From Stomoxys calcitrans (lineage: Eukaryota; Arthropoda; Insecta; Diptera; Muscidae), in contig NC_081555.1 in NCBI RefSeq assembly GCF_963082655.1, forward strand, positions 92,643,819-92,707,818: a DNA stretch of 64,000 nucleotides, given 5' to 3'. Made by a program: the position numbers and the translations under genes. The notes under the pieces are model-generated. The model was not told where the DNA came from, did no database searches, and saw nothing but the letters and a program-made list of their open reading frames with translations. This document shows positions 1 through 11,525 of this stretch, piece by piece. Position 1 is the stretch's first letter, and every line of letters begins with the position of its first letter.

Positions 1-1952
1 ATCACTTGCCGCAACGATTTTACATAAGTGAGCTCGTAGTCCTATGTGTCCCCTTGTGATACCAATAGCTATACTGACCTTCTTCTTACTTCCTTTCAGT
101 ACTAGCCTCTTTTTCTTACGTTCTGGATCCTCCCATAGGATTTTTGCCGTCCTGCCGACCATTTCTCTGTTCCACAATGTTGCATGCGCCCACTCCCTTA
201 ACTCGGTCTGCGTCGACCCGAAAGGCTTCGTGTTAACCCCAAGTTTATTGACGGCAGTCCTCTGGCCTTTACCGCCAAATCGTCTGCTCTTTCATTTCCC
301 CTTACTCTGTTATGGCCCGGCACCCAAACGATGCAGATTTTGTCATCCTCAGAGAAGGCGTTAATCTCCTTCTTACACTGCCCGATTGTTCGTGACCTTA
401 CCGTCCTGGTTGTTATTGCCCTTATGGCAATTTTACTGTCAGTAAAGATGTTCACGCTCGATGTCCTCGTGTTAGCACCACGCCCGTATCTCCGCCTGCA
501 GGACCGTATTATGGTCAGGCAGTCTAAAACAGATCTCAGCCCTGGTTTCTCAATGTAAACCCCCAGGTCCACTCTCTCCTCTAGATTTGATCCATCCGTG
601 TAACACGATCTTCCAGATGGCAATACTGGGGTTCCGTCAATCCAAGACTGTGCCGATGGCAGCAGTGCCTCGCACTCGACTTCAAGGTTCATCTCTGGTA
701 TCCTATTGGAAACCTCTTCGCTTTCTTCCAGGTTTCCTAACGTCGCCTCGATTATACCGCGATGGTATGAGCTGTTCCCATCCTCAATCCATTCTCCCAT
801 TGCTTTAAGTCTCATAGCCGCAGTGGCTGCCTCAAACTTAATCTGTATGTCTATGGGTAGTATATCTAGAATAGTCACCGGTGCCCTAGTGGGCGTGGTC
901 CTCATCGCTCCGCCTATGCCAAGACAACATGTTCTCTGAACCTGTTGTATGTCCCCCCTGTGGCGTGCCCTGTGCCACTTTCTCACTTATATTAATGCCA
1001 TGAGACACATAATTTATCCACCTGTAATCCAGTCTCTAAAGACCGGGTCCACCCGGTACTGGTCTAAGGATTGGATCAGAGTATCGGTCCCCACATTGTT
1101 AAAAGCCCCCTCGATGTCAATGCATACCGCCAGTGTGTATGTTTTGGCATCGAAGGATTCTTCTATTTTATGCACAACCTCGTGCAGGGCAGTCTCCACC
1201 GACCTTCCCTTGACATAGGCATGCTGTTTGTGTTTGAGCAGTTCGCTGGATGTCGTCCTACTCTTTATCATGGTGTCCACAATACATTCCATGGTTTTGA
1301 GTAGAAAGGATGTAAGGCTTATAGGTCGCATAACTTGCCTTGCCGAGCTTGGGTAAAAACACCACCCTTGCCTCATGCCAGGCTTTCGGAGTGTATGCAA
1401 GTCCTAGGCACGCCAGACGAGGCGCCAGATAGTCTGCCTCTTTCTGTAATGCAAATGCAAATTTTGCCCATGAACATTCCACTAAGGAATAGGGGCAAAC
1501 TTCTCACATATCAATGAGTGCAGTCCGATTCAAGTTTTAAGCTCAATGATAAGGTGCCTCCTTATTATAGCCGAGTCCGAACGGCGTGCCGCAGTACGAC
1601 ACCTCTTTCGAGAGAAGTTTTGCATGGCATAGTACCTCACAAATGTTGCCAGCATTAGGAGGGGAAAACCACCGTTGAAAATTTTTTTCTGATGGTCTCG
1701 CCAGGATTCGAACCCAGGCGTTCAGCGTCATAGGCGGACATGCTAACCTCTGTGCTACGGTGGCCTTTCTGTAGTAACGCCGGAAATATTCTATCAGGTC
1801 CGGCTTAAATGGTTTGAAGCTCCTCAAGGATTCCTTCACCATAAATTCTGTAATTATAAACCTTCGATCAACATCATTATTCCAAGATTCCGGTGTCTCC
1901 GTGAATCCCTTCGTATCCTGTGGAAAATGCGTTTTCATCAAAAGCCTCAACA
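1..1952 (-). mobile_element. LOA-like non-LTR retrotransposon, family A, copy 1 (decayed, runs off window start)
   Basis: Reverse-strand remnant of a LINE whose protein would copy its own mRNA into DNA at a nicked target. Reading from high to low coordinates there is a linker (1774-1950), a reverse transcriptase N-terminal part (1014-1482, with RPISLTSF and DIEGAFNNV motifs), and an RNase H domain (198-986, with TDGS, TDSKIAI and a GHNRVRGNERADDLA box). The RT core holding the YADD catalytic box is gone: near position 955 the frame jumps from GTPQGG straight to the segment that precedes RNase H, a loss of about 480 bp compared with the sister copy at 51346-54045. Several frameshifts are present and part of the RNase H helix with its catalytic Glu is out of frame. 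A SINE sits inside it. RNase H plus this RT style points to the LOA/R1/I group; LOA is my best guess. Not functional. Confidence 0.85.
1449..1764 (-). mobile_element. tRNA-derived SINE, copy 1, inserted in LOA-A
   Basis: On the reverse strand it starts with a tRNA-like head: an A-box-like TAGC..AGAGG, then B box GGTTCGAATCC, the internal RNA polymerase III promoter. A conserved non-tRNA body and a tail ending GGGCAAAATTTGCA follow. The 9 bp CTTTCTGTA occurs on both sides (1440-1448 and 1765-1773), a target-site duplication, and the LOA-A reading continues across it (linker on one side, RT on the other). So this is an ordinary insertion that happened after the LINE. Confidence 0.88.
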
Positions 1953-3087
1953 GTGGTGTAGAGTATGATGATTATATTATAATGTTATGTTGATTTTAGG
2001 ACTTACTGGGGTTGAATATGGAATATCGATGTTACATACCTGAAATGAAAAAAGACATAGAGATTAAAAATTTAGATGAACAAAGAGCAAGAGAAAAAGG
2101 TTAAAATGAATTTCCAAATAAGTAGCATATCTTCAGATCACCAAATTAAAAAAAAATCTCTTTACACCTTTAACATCGAATCCCTGATGCTTTCACACAA
2201 TATCCGGTCAAATATCTTCAAAACAATTTTTTTTTACAATTTCCCAGCCAATATCTTGAAACAAGACATTCATGGCGTTAGACAATATTGCTACCATATA
2301 TTGATTGAGTTCAAATGGAAGTCACAACAACACCACTAAAGGAGGCCAGGCAACAAATTGTTATTTTCTTCTCTTTTTTTTTGAGAGGAAAAGGTTAAAA
2401 AAACGGCAACATCAATAACAGTAGCACTCGCCTAAAGCCAACAAATGCTAGTGACAAAGGAACCGGACGACGAAGAAGTGCAAGACAAGTCAAAAAAAAA
2501 AACAAAGTGTGAAATAAAAATGAACAACAGCAACGACAATCATGGCCAATAGCTGACACTGCAACTGAAGCAGCATAAAGCTCATCAAAACAACTTCTTG
2601 CTGAAGATATTGGATAGTGGGGGGGGGGGGGAAAGAGTGAGAATGAATTGGAGGAAAAAACAAAAAGTAATTTGTATTTAAATTGTTTTCGATGACCAGA
2701 GGATATACGAGCACTCGTAAAGGACAATTTGTCTTTGGGTACTGGCGAACGAATAACAACATTGAGCTGCAAGTAACACAGATCAAATTGAACATAGAGA
2801 AGAAATGTTTTGCAAATATAGCCATCCAAATTGGTCGAGACAAATCCATTGGATTACATTGAAATTTTTCTGGCTCGTCTTTTTTTTTGGCGTTGCAATC
2901 TACATATTTGCAATTTAATAAAATTTTGGCATTGAAAGAAAAATAGTTGGGCAAAATTGTTTCCTAGATGTAAGGGAAAAATTTAAAAACTTTATTTTGG
3001 TTTTTTTCTCTAAAAGTGTATGAAGAAGGCAAGGGGTTGTTGTTGGAAATTTTAAAATCTTCTCAATAAAACTTCTAAAGTTTAAAA
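1953..3087. other. AT-rich unique stretch, probable host intron/intergenic DNA
   Basis: No TE similarity or convincing long reading frame. It is dominated by A/T runs and has a 13-base G run near 2619-2631. It contains the small splice-signal cluster on the minus strand annotated separately at 2007-2039. Short open frames here lack any recognisable domain and I do not call them genes. Confidence 0.5.
2007..2039 (-). other. Candidate recursive-splicing microexon (33 nt)
   Basis: On the minus strand a pyrimidine-rich tract (TCTTTTTTCATTTCAG, ending at 2040) is a good 3' splice site, with a possible TTAAT branch point about 25 nt upstream and no AG in between. It is followed at once by GTATGT (2039-2034), a usable 5' splice site, and 33 nt later by a stronger donor, CCA|GTAAGT (2006-2001). 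The 33 nt are open in two frames and are a multiple of three. It could be a small cassette exon or a recursive splice site with its RS-exon. No transcript evidence is available. Confidence 0.35.
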
Positions 3088-4007
3088 TTTTTATACCCAC
3101 CACCGAAGGATGGCGGTATATTCAATTTGTCATTCCGTTAGCAGCACATCGAAATACCCATTTTCGACCCTATCTTCTTATATATAAACATTAATTTGTG
3201 TTTGTATGTTTGTTCCGTATAGACTCAAAAACGGCTGAACCGATTACCTAGAAAATTTTCACAGATTGTGTTGGTTGGTCTGGATGAAAACATAGGCTAT
3301 ATAATTTTTTGATGTCGGAAAGGGGGGCGGACCCTCCTCCATACACCAAAAGTTCTACCCAAAATTAAAAGTGTACCAATGAGGACAATATGGGACTCAA
3401 ATGAAAGGTATTCAGGAGTAGAGTACGAATTTCATATTAAAAATTGGGTTCAAGTAACTGGGGCCCGTCCCAACCCCAAATCCATCTAATATAGATTTAT
3501 TGAACGAGCATGACGATATGGCACTCAAATGAAAAGTATTCGGGAGTAGATAACGAAGAAGAAATAGGCTTTGTCGGAAGGGGGCGGACCCTCCCCCTTT
3601 ACCACAAAAACACCACCCAAAATCAAAAGTGGGCCGATAAAGACAACATGGATATCAAATGAAAGGTAATGAAGAGTAGAATACGAATATGGTATTAATG
3701 ACCAACACCTACCCTATAAGTACAATGTGGGACCTATATCCAGTTCCGAACCAATTTTGATGGACCTCGGCGAGCAAATATGTTCAACCTGTAAAAACTA
3801 CGGTTGACAAATGACAACATTATGGCAAATAACACAAAATCTGACCAACGTGTATATGGGAGCTATATCTAATTCTGAAGCGATTCCGAGCAAACTTCTC
3901 AGATAATGCGGTAGTCGTCATGGAAAGCGTTGTGCAAAATTTTGGCAAGATTGGTCAAACAATGCGCTGGCAGAGGCTCTTTGGGTGAAAATCTGGCGAT
4001 ATACATA

Positions 4008-4243
4008 TTGGGTTGCCCAAAAAGTAATTGCGGATTTTTCATATAGTCGGCGTTGACAAATTTTTTCACAGCTTGTGACTCTGTAATTGCATTCTTTCTT
4101 TCGTCAGTTATCAGCTGTTACTTTTAGCTTGCTTTAAAAAAAAAGTGTAAAAAAGTATATTTGATTAAAGTTCATTCTAAGTTTTATTAAAAATACATTT
4201 AATTTCTTTTAAAAGATCCGCAATTACTATTTGGGCAACCCAA
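4008..4243. mobile_element. Mariner-type MITE, 236 bp
   Basis: About 28 bp terminal inverted repeats (left starts TTGGGTTGCCCAAAAAGTAA, right is its complement with one visible mismatch) are flanked by the TA dinucleotide on both sides (4006-4007 and 4244-4245). The interior is AT-rich and non-coding. Removing the element and one TA restores ATACATATGAGAGCTAT, which matches the uninterrupted repeat unit near 5007. TIR sequence and TA duplication are typical of mariner-like elements; transposition would need a transposase supplied elsewhere. Confidence 0.9.
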
Positions 4244-5302
4244 TATATGAGAGCTATATCTAAATCTGGGCCGATTTCTATGAAATTCACCAGTAATATT
4301 GAGAGCTATAAGAAAATCCTTCCTGCAAAATTTCGACAGAATCGGTTAACAAATGAGCATTTTTTTTTGCAATATTTCTCAAAATCGGACGAACATATAT
4401 ATGGGAGCTATATCTAAATCCGAACCGATTTCGAGCAAACTCCTCAGATACTGTGGCAGTCGTCGAGGAAAGCGTTTAACAAAATTTTAGCAAGATGGAT
4501 CAATAAGTGCGCTTGTTATGACTCTAAAAGTTAAAATCGGGCCATATATATATATATAAGAGCTATATCTAAATCTGAACCGATTTCCACGAAATTCACC
4601 AGTAATATTGAGAATCAAGAGAAAATCCCTGCTGCCGAATTTCGAGAAAATCGGTTAACAAATGACCATTTTATTGCAATATTACTGCAAATCAAACGAA
4701 CGTATATATGAGAGCTATATCTAAATCTGAACCGATTTCTACAAAATTCACCGGTAATATTGAGAGTCCAGAGAAAATCCCTTCTGCCGAATTTTGAGAA
4801 AATCGGTTGACAAAAGACCATTTTATTGCAATATTACTGGAAATCGGACGAACATATATATGGGAGATATATCTAAATCTGAACCGATTTTGACCAAACT
4901 CCATGTATATTTTGGTAGTCATCGAGGAAAGTGTTGGGCAATATTTTGGCAAGATTGGTCAATATATGTGCTTGCAGTGGCTCTAGGAGTGAAAATCGGG
5001 CGATATATACATATGAGAGCTATACCTAAATCTGAACCGACTTCCATGAAATTCACCAGTAATGTCGATAGTCGTAAAAAAATCCTTCTTGCCAAATTTC
5101 GTGGGAATCGGTTAACAAATTACCATTTTACTGCATTATTACTGAAAATCGGACGAACATATATATGGTAGGTATATCCAAATCTGAACCGATTTTTTCC
5201 AATTTTAATAGGTTTCGTCTCTAGGCCGAAAAACATGCCTGTACCAGATTTGAACATGATCGGATGAAAACTGCGACCTTTACTTTGTACACAAATTAAC
5301 AT

Positions 5303-5391
5303 GGACAGACGGACAGAAGGACGGACTGACAGACGGGCGGACAGACAGACAGACGGACGGACAGATAGACAGACAGACAGACGGACATAGC
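5303..5391. repeat. GACA/GACG microsatellite-like tract
   Basis: Irregular runs of GACAGACG and GACAGACAGACG units. The same kind of tract, much shorter, occurs near the right end of other repeat elements here (around 11378, 36055, 40675, 60418), so it belongs to the element tail rather than being an independent microsatellite. Confidence 0.8.
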
Positions 5392-5525
5392 TAAATCGAA
5401 TCAGAAAGTGATTCTACCGATCGGTATACTTATCAATGGGTCTATCTCTCTTCCTTTTGGGTGTTACAAATTAATTCACTAAGTTATAATACCTTGTACC
5501 ACAGTAGTGGTGTAGGGTATAAAAA

Positions 5526-5654
5526 TTGTTCGCAAACAGATGAATTGAACGTCCATATCAATGTGGGGCTCAAAAGAAAGGTATTCGGGAGTAGATTAAG
5601 AATCTGACATACAAAATCAAAAACGGAAAACCCGATTTTCTCGAAATCTTAACA
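5526..5654. repeat. Type-2 repeat scrap
   Basis: Contains a type-2 unit in reverse orientation (GGGGCTCAAAAGAAAGGTAT) and the TTTTCTCGAAAT tail motif. No gene. Confidence 0.5.
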
Positions 5655-5819
5655 GATAGAGAGAATTCTTATTTCGCCCGAACCGCTCATATGTGGAATC
5701 GACTTCCGGCTAATGTTTTTCCCACCCACTTTGACATCCAAAGATGTAAGACAAATGTCAATAAGCACTACATCCTTTCACCCCCTCAACAAGGTTTCTT
5801 TGTCTGCACCCCAAGTACT
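5655..5819 (+). pseudogene. C-terminal scrap of a LINE reverse transcriptase
   Basis: The forward strand reads as about 50 residues including MWNRLPANVFPT and VNKHYILSPP, which resembles the C-terminal tail (aromatic-W-N-x-LP motif) of CR1/Jockey-type LINE ORF2 proteins. It is opposed in direction to the Jockey copy that starts at 5820. It has no start and no catalytic part. Family placement is by eye only. Confidence 0.5.
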
Positions 5820-7082
5820 GTGTAAGAGCTGTCAAATGTGACGCCAAGTATTTTGGGACACTTGATGTTCGGAATCATTTCTCCATCGACCATCACAGTC
5901 AGCCCGTTATTAACCTCACTCGTATTTGTAGTGAACAATGTGGCTGAAGATTTGGTGGCAGATATCTTCAGATTTCTTGCAGCGAAATATGAGGCAAGCT
6001 CGTTGAGGTAGACGTTCAACCTATCGCAGATGTCAACAATGGGTGGGGGACCTGATGCCATGATCGTACAATCGTCCGCATATGATACGATCTCTATGCC
6101 GTCTGGAGGGGGTGGAATGGAGGATAGGTAGAGGTTAAACAGTGTCAGAGATATCACCCCACCTTGGTGAACTGCCTGTTTCACTCTACGGTGCTTCGAT
6201 TTCTTATCACCAAATTCCACAAATGACTGGCGACCACACAGATAATTCGCGACCCAGCGTTTCAGGCCTGGCTGGAGGGACGTGTTGGCGATGTTTTCAA
6301 ATAATTTGGCATAGCTGACCGAATGCCTTCGATAGGTCCATTGCCACGAGGATCGTCCTATCACATGGCCTGGGGTGATTGAAGTCACGGCAAATGTGTG
6401 CGGTGATGGCATGCAAAGCAGTTGTTGTGATATGCAGTCTTCGAAATCCATGTTGATCCTCGGCGACTGGAAATTCTCCTACGATTCTCGGGAGTAGTAA
6501 TGCCTCAAGCGTCTTTGCGAGAAGGGAGATCGGTCTGTACGACTCGACCAAACTCGGGTCCTTTCCAGGCTTCAGTAGCGGGATCACTCTGCCCATTTTC
6601 CAGACATCGGGAACTATAAGAGTGTTCAAAGACAGGTTGAGGACAATAGAAAGGTACTCAACTCCAGTTGAATCCAGATTCTTCAACATCAATGTAGAGA
6701 TTCCGTCGGGGCCCAACACCTTAGATGATTTGGCGCCACGGATGACATTCGCAACTTCGCCCACGGTAAATTGTGATGACTGTTCATGGGCTCGGAGGCC
6801 ACTAATACAGCGAATGGCTCTCCTCCTTGCTTTGTCACTCTCGGGATGCACAATAAATTGACGGTTGAACAAGCTGGCGCATCTCTTCGGATCAGTCACG
6901 GTTATTTCGCCAAAAGTGACTAAGATCGTGTCATCCCGTCTACCGGGTTCGAGAATGACTTAACAGTAGACCACAGCTTGCCTACATCGGTGCCTAAGTT
7001 ACATTGCTCCAAGTGTTCCAGGCACAAATTCCGTTTATGCTTGCTGACCACTCTGTTTATTTCCAGATTCAGCTCGCTGATT

Positions 7083-7350
7083 CACGAATCTCATCACGCT
7101 CGTCTGCGAGTACCAGTGCCTGCGCCGGAAATTTGGGCCGCACTTGGGGTATTCCATCGGCTGGCTGCTGCGTTAATGATGTCTCGGAATTTCCTCTCGG
7201 CCACTATCACGAATATCACGAATCTCATCACGCTCGTCTGCGAGTACCACTGCCTGCGCCGGGAAATTGGGCCGCACTTGGGGTATTCCATCGGCTGGCT
7301 GCTGCGTTAATGATGTCTCGGAATTTCCTCTCGGCCACTAACACATCCGA
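7083..7350. repeat. 134 bp tandem duplication inside the Jockey linker
   Basis: The segment starting CACGAATCTCATCACG at 7083 recurs at 7217 with the same spacing through to about 7340 (offset 134 bp) and only a few mismatches. It duplicates part of the sequence coding for the region between endonuclease and RT. Confidence 0.9.
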
Positions 7351-7746
7351 GGGGGGTAGCAGTTCACTGAAGCGGCGATTGGTATACTCTCTGAAGCCAG
7401 CCCAATCGGCCTTCTTCTGATTGATAAACGTCCGGCGCTCAGAGGTTATGAAGTCGGGTGGTCAGTCAATGGTGAGAATTATGGGGAGGTGGTCGACCCC
7501 AAAGTGATGACGGATTGCCATGATACGTCACTCAGGAGATCAGGGGATGCAATGGAAATGTCTGGCGAGCTGCTGCACCTCCTCGTAATGCTAGTGGGTG
7601 CATCCTCATTCACCGTGCAAAACGTGGAGCTTTCAATCTGCTCTGCCAAAGCTATGCCATGCTGCCTAGGAGATAGCGCCATGAAGTGTAATGCGCATTA
7701 AAGTCCCCTAGAACCAGACGATTATGGCCAGATAATAACCCACTTA

Positions 7747-8057
7747 GGAGGCCACCGTTGCGCAGAGGTTAGCAAGTCCGCCTATGACACTGAACGCCTG
7801 GGTTCGAATCCTGGCGAAACCATCAGAAAACATTTTCAGCGGTGGCTTTCCCCCTCCTAATGCTGGCAACATTTGCAAGGTACTATGCCATGCAAAACTT
7901 CTCTCCAAAGAGGTGTCGCACTGCGGCACGCTGTTCGGACTCGGTTTTAAAAGGGAGGCCCCTTATAATTGAGCTTAAACTTGAATCGAACTGCACACAT
8001 TGATAGGTGAGAAGTTCGACCCTGTTCCTTAGTGGAATATTCATGGGCAAAATTTGC
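7747..8057 (+). mobile_element. tRNA-derived SINE, copy 2, with perfect 13 bp target duplication
   Basis: Head GGAGGCCACCGTTGCGCAGAG, B box GGTTCGAATCC, conserved body and ATTTGC end. The 13 bp AATAACCCACTTA flanks both ends (7734-7746 and 8058-8070). This defines the full element as about 311 bp and proves LINE-type insertion. It lies antisense to, and within, the endonuclease region of the Jockey copy. Confidence 0.95.
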
Positions 8058-8470
8058 AATAACCCACTTATGTCGGGGTTGTAAGCTTGGCCATTAATCG
8101 GGACACAGCTTCCAACCGGCGGTATGTACACGTTGAATAACTCTATCTTGGCAGTACCGGACCTGACTGCTATCCCCATGCACTTCATGGTCACTAACGC
8201 CAGGCGCAGGCGAGATGGGTCCATATAGCACGGAATGGTGTATCACGAAGGCCAATCACCCACCTCCATTCCTTGAGCAATCTTTACGTAGCACATTGTA
8301 TCCGTGACAACTGTGTGAAGCTGCAGGTGTTGGTCAGCTATGTCTCCTTGATCGCTGCGACCAATATATCTCTCCGACTCATGAAATCTATTCAGTGTAT
8401 TGTATATCTTGTTGTAGTGAATGTATGTTGGTGCGTGGTTTCACCGGACGTTGGGACCCACAAAACTGTG

Positions 8471-9944
8471 ATTCGATACTGGAAGTCATTTAAATTTGAA
8501 AATTTTTTCAATAAATTTTCGAAGACTGGATTTATTGAAAATTTTTTCTTCAAGAATAATTTCGTTGAAATTTTTTTCTAAAAGAAAATTTGTTGCAACT
8601 TTATCTAAAAAAAATAAAAATATATAAAAATCCTGCATCTTCACTTGCAGAATATGAAAATTCATGTCTTTGAGTATGGTATAAATAAGTCTTCTGTTTA
8701 AATTTAAATTTTTATTAACTTTTACTTTCAACGAAATTAGTTGTGAACTCTTAAATGCCTTAACAATCCTCAAAATCACAAAAACTAAACTTAAGGTCAA
8801 CCTTACACTAAGTCATCCTTGATCACAGTTTCCACATCCAAGACCAATCTGAATAATTAAAGAGGGGTTTGATTTTTCAACTCGTTAAAGAATACTTAAT
8901 GATAAAGAAACGATAATCCTTTTTGTCAACATTCTAGACAAGGACTAAAAATAACCATTAGTTAGTCCTGTGAGCAATTCATTATTATCACCATCATCAT
9001 CCATAACACTCGCGCAGTCATTGCCCGCGAGCATCAAATGGCAAAGGAAATGCCATTGACTCTGCGACAAAGCAAATGTAAGAAGTTGCGACATTTTGTA
9101 GCGGCAGTAATAAATCAATGACATTTCGAATTAATTAAAGAAAGAATACGACCCACTCCCACACACCAGCATACCACCAAAAGACGAAGGACACATACCA
9201 ACACCATCAGACAACGCAGACCATTGATAAGGGTAACTAGCAATGAGAAATAATTTTCTATCCCAAAAAGGGTGAAGGTTTGCACCCAAGCCAAGACGAT
9301 GGGCGACTTTTGCTCCCATTATTTCAAACGAATGGTAGTGGGTTTTGGGTTCCAGCAAGCTTCGCGACTTTGGCTGGAAAATGGGGTATTGTGATTGTGA
9401 TTGCATTTAGAGCAGCTACGCCTTTAAACTTTGATGGCGTATTTAATTTCATTCACAGTCATTTTAGTGTTTTATTGCATTTATTTTCTTTCGCTATCGT
9501 TTGCGCTTCATTTTAAGTAGTTTTTGCCAAGATTTCGGCAACATGAGTAATGATACTGCATTTAGGTGGCATCCTCTCTTGGGCGGGTCTGGTGATTATT
9601 CACTTTGGGTCGGTTGCGCAAAACCTTTTTATCCTCCGTTTCAAATTCGAAAATGTATTGCGCTTTCAATCCCATGAAGAAAGCAGTGATAATTTAATTT
9701 AAAAATTCTAAAGCCAGTGAAGGGTAGCAAAGAGTAAAAGCGATGAAGAATTCATTTGAAATGGAAAACTTCGGTTGTTTTTTGTCTCTTGTAAAATTAA
9801 ATTTTCAATCGAAATTGAATTCCGATAACATTTTTAATAGAAATTAAAGTTTGAGAAAATTTTCAGTAGAAACATAATTTAGACCTAAAAAGTCTATAGA
9901 CATAAAAATTTTTCTACAACCAAAAAAAGCGATGAAGACTATTA
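8471..9944. other. Unique AT-rich stretch with a degenerate ~30 bp motif
   Basis: Positions about 8482-8600 and 9790-9920 carry loosely repeated units built on AAATTTTTTC and TTTCTATAGAAA-like words, a motif that recurs elsewhere in this window. The remainder has no recognised repeat or gene. Confidence 0.45.
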
Positions 9945-10592
9945 AGTCTTCTTGCCTTGGAGAGGCGGCGTAAACCATTACTGATCCTGGCCTCCATGAT
10001 GTAACAACCCCCCCTGCACAGTCCGGGACCGGGCCAGCTGATGCGAAGACAAGAGGCATGACCATGTGCTAGGGTGCGGCGCCAATGCACATCACAGTCT
10101 ATGGGGAAGCACGAATACCAAAACTAGGGGTGGGTCTCTTTTTGATTACATTTTATCCACGGGCTTGGTTGTACGCAATAGGGGCAATGTCCCTTCCACA
10201 ATCGAATCAGGGAACAGGTTATAGATATTGCGCTTGTAACAAACAGAGACTCGACGAAAGTCTTGGCCTGGAATGTCTCCACCCGGCGCTCCTTTTCGGA
10301 TTACAATAGGATATGTTTTCAGGTCGAGCACGATATGGGGCGGAGGAGACCACACAAAAACCCGAAAAGGACCAAATGGTAAACAATTAAGAGATCAGGA
10401 TGCAGAAGCTGGGGCCACCTGAAGAGCTTCTGGAGGACGCAAGTGAACTAGAGACCGCAGTGAGATACCTGAAGGAGGGCTTTTTGTAGGCAAGTACCGA
10501 CTCGTAAAACTAGCCAGTCATGGTGATCATCGGAACTGAAGGTATTACGGGGGAAGAGCAGGAGGCTTTCTAATAAGGCCAAGAGAGAACAA
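9945..10592 (+). mobile_element. Probable 5' portion of LOA-like family B
   Basis: GC-richer than its surroundings. The end of this segment (GGAAGAGCAGGAGGCTTTCT, then AATAAGGCCAAGAGAG) matches the duplicated linker of LOA-B at about 11740-11780. It therefore appears to be the left part of the same LINE, separated from 11526 onward by an inserted repeat element. A short frame near 10412 (ELLEDASELETAVRYLKEGF) may be leftover ORF1 or linker coding. Nothing in it is intact. Confidence 0.4.
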
Positions 10593-11525
10593 GCAAAAGA
10601 ACATAAGTAAATGTGTCAAATTTCAGTTAAATCGGATTATAAATGCGCCTTTTTTGGGGCCAAGACTTTAAATCGAGATATCGGTCTATATGGAAGCTAT
10701 ATGCAAACCTTGATCGATCATCATCGGACAATAAATGCGCCTTTTATGGGCCCAAAACATTAAATCGAGAGATCGGTCTATATGGCAGCTATATCCAAAT
10801 CTTCACCGATCTGTGCCATAATGCAGAACTATGTCAAGGGGTTTAACTTATCTCAATGTCCCAAACTTCGGCGACATCGGACAATAAATGCGCCTTTAAT
10901 GGGTCTAAGACCCTTAATCGGCGGATCGGTCTATATGGCAGCTATAACCAAATCTGGACCGATCTGGACCAAATTGATGAAAGATGTCGAAGGGCCTAAC
11001 ACAACTCACTGTCCCGAATTTCAGCAATATCGGATAATAAATGTGGCTTTTATAGGCCTAAGACGCTAAATCGGAAGATCGGTCTATATTACAGCTATAT
11101 CAAGATCTGGACCAATCTAGGCCAAATTAACAAAGGATGTCGAGGGGCCTAACAAAACTCACTGTCTCAAATTTCAGCAAAATCGGATAATAAATGTGGC
11201 TTTTATTGGCCTAAGACCCTTAATCGGCGGATCGGTCTATATGGGGGCTATATCAAGATATTGTCCGATATAGCCCATCTTCGAACATAACCTTATGCTT
11301 ATGGACAAAAAAAGAATCTGTGCAAAATTTCAGCTCAATATCTCAATTTTTGAAGACTGCAGCGTGATTTCAACAGACAGACGGGCGGACATATCTAGAT
11401 CGTCTTAGATTTTTACGCTGATCAAGAATATATATACTTTATAGGTTCGGAAATGGATATTTCGATGTGTTGCAAACGGAATGACAAAATCAATATACCC
11501 CCATCCTTCGGTGGTACGTATAAAA
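10593..11525 (+). mobile_element. Type-1 tandem-repeat element inserted in LOA-B
   Basis: About five degenerate ~150 bp units with GATCGGTCTATATGGCAGCT, AATAAATGCGCCTTT and CCAAATTTCAGC. The tail is GGAAATGGATATTTCGATGT, then CCTTCGGTGGTACGTATAAAAA. The LINE sequence on the left (GCCAAGAGAGAACAAGC) and right (GGCAGATAGCTTGGACG) is continuous in the second linker copy at about 11766-11800, which gives an empty-site comparison. No target duplication is evident, unlike the SINEs and MITE here. Confidence 0.7.

Larger units (their letters stand above)
3088..5525. repeat. Composite tandem-repeat element with ATACCC/GGGTAT ends
   Basis: It begins TTTTTATACCCACCACCG and ends GTGTAGGGTATAAAAA, so the ends are roughly inverted. 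Positions about 3160-3760 hold reverse-oriented type-2 repeat (a reverse-complemented CCTTTCATTTGAGTCCC motif and the tail ending in CGGTTCAGCCGTTT). Positions about 3770-5280 hold a degenerate direct array whose units carry TATATGGGAGCTATATC, AATCTGAACCGATTTC and AATCGGACGAACATATA. A purine-rich GACR tract follows, then the right end. No protein is encoded; short frames are accidents of the repeat. A mariner MITE is inserted at 4008-4243. Confidence 0.7.
5820..8470 (-). mobile_element. Jockey-like non-LTR retrotransposon, 5'-truncated and frameshifted
   Basis: Reverse strand, high to low coordinates: an AP-endonuclease domain (about 8430-7480; fragments such as RRDILVAA near the start, LFNVYIPPVGSC, then SSPDISIASP), a linker (about 7470-6900), and a reverse transcriptase (6899-5820) with YRPISLL, DLSKAF and an intact SYADDCTIM box. 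The protein would nick target DNA and prime cDNA synthesis there. Frameshifts break the endonuclease and the RT (for instance after DLSKAF), and the 3' part is lost after TFDSSY. A SINE interrupts the endonuclease, and part of the linker is tandemly duplicated. No RNase H was seen, as expected for Jockey. Confidence 0.85.

Noticed and set aside
44..558. Forward-strand frames across the first kilobase
   Set aside because: Antisense to the RNase H coding of LOA-A copy 1; the reverse strand carries the recognisable motifs.
5303..5391. GACA/GACG tract as an independent microsatellite locus of note
   Set aside because: Same purine-rich tract occurs at the same position near the right end of several repeat elements, so it is part of them.
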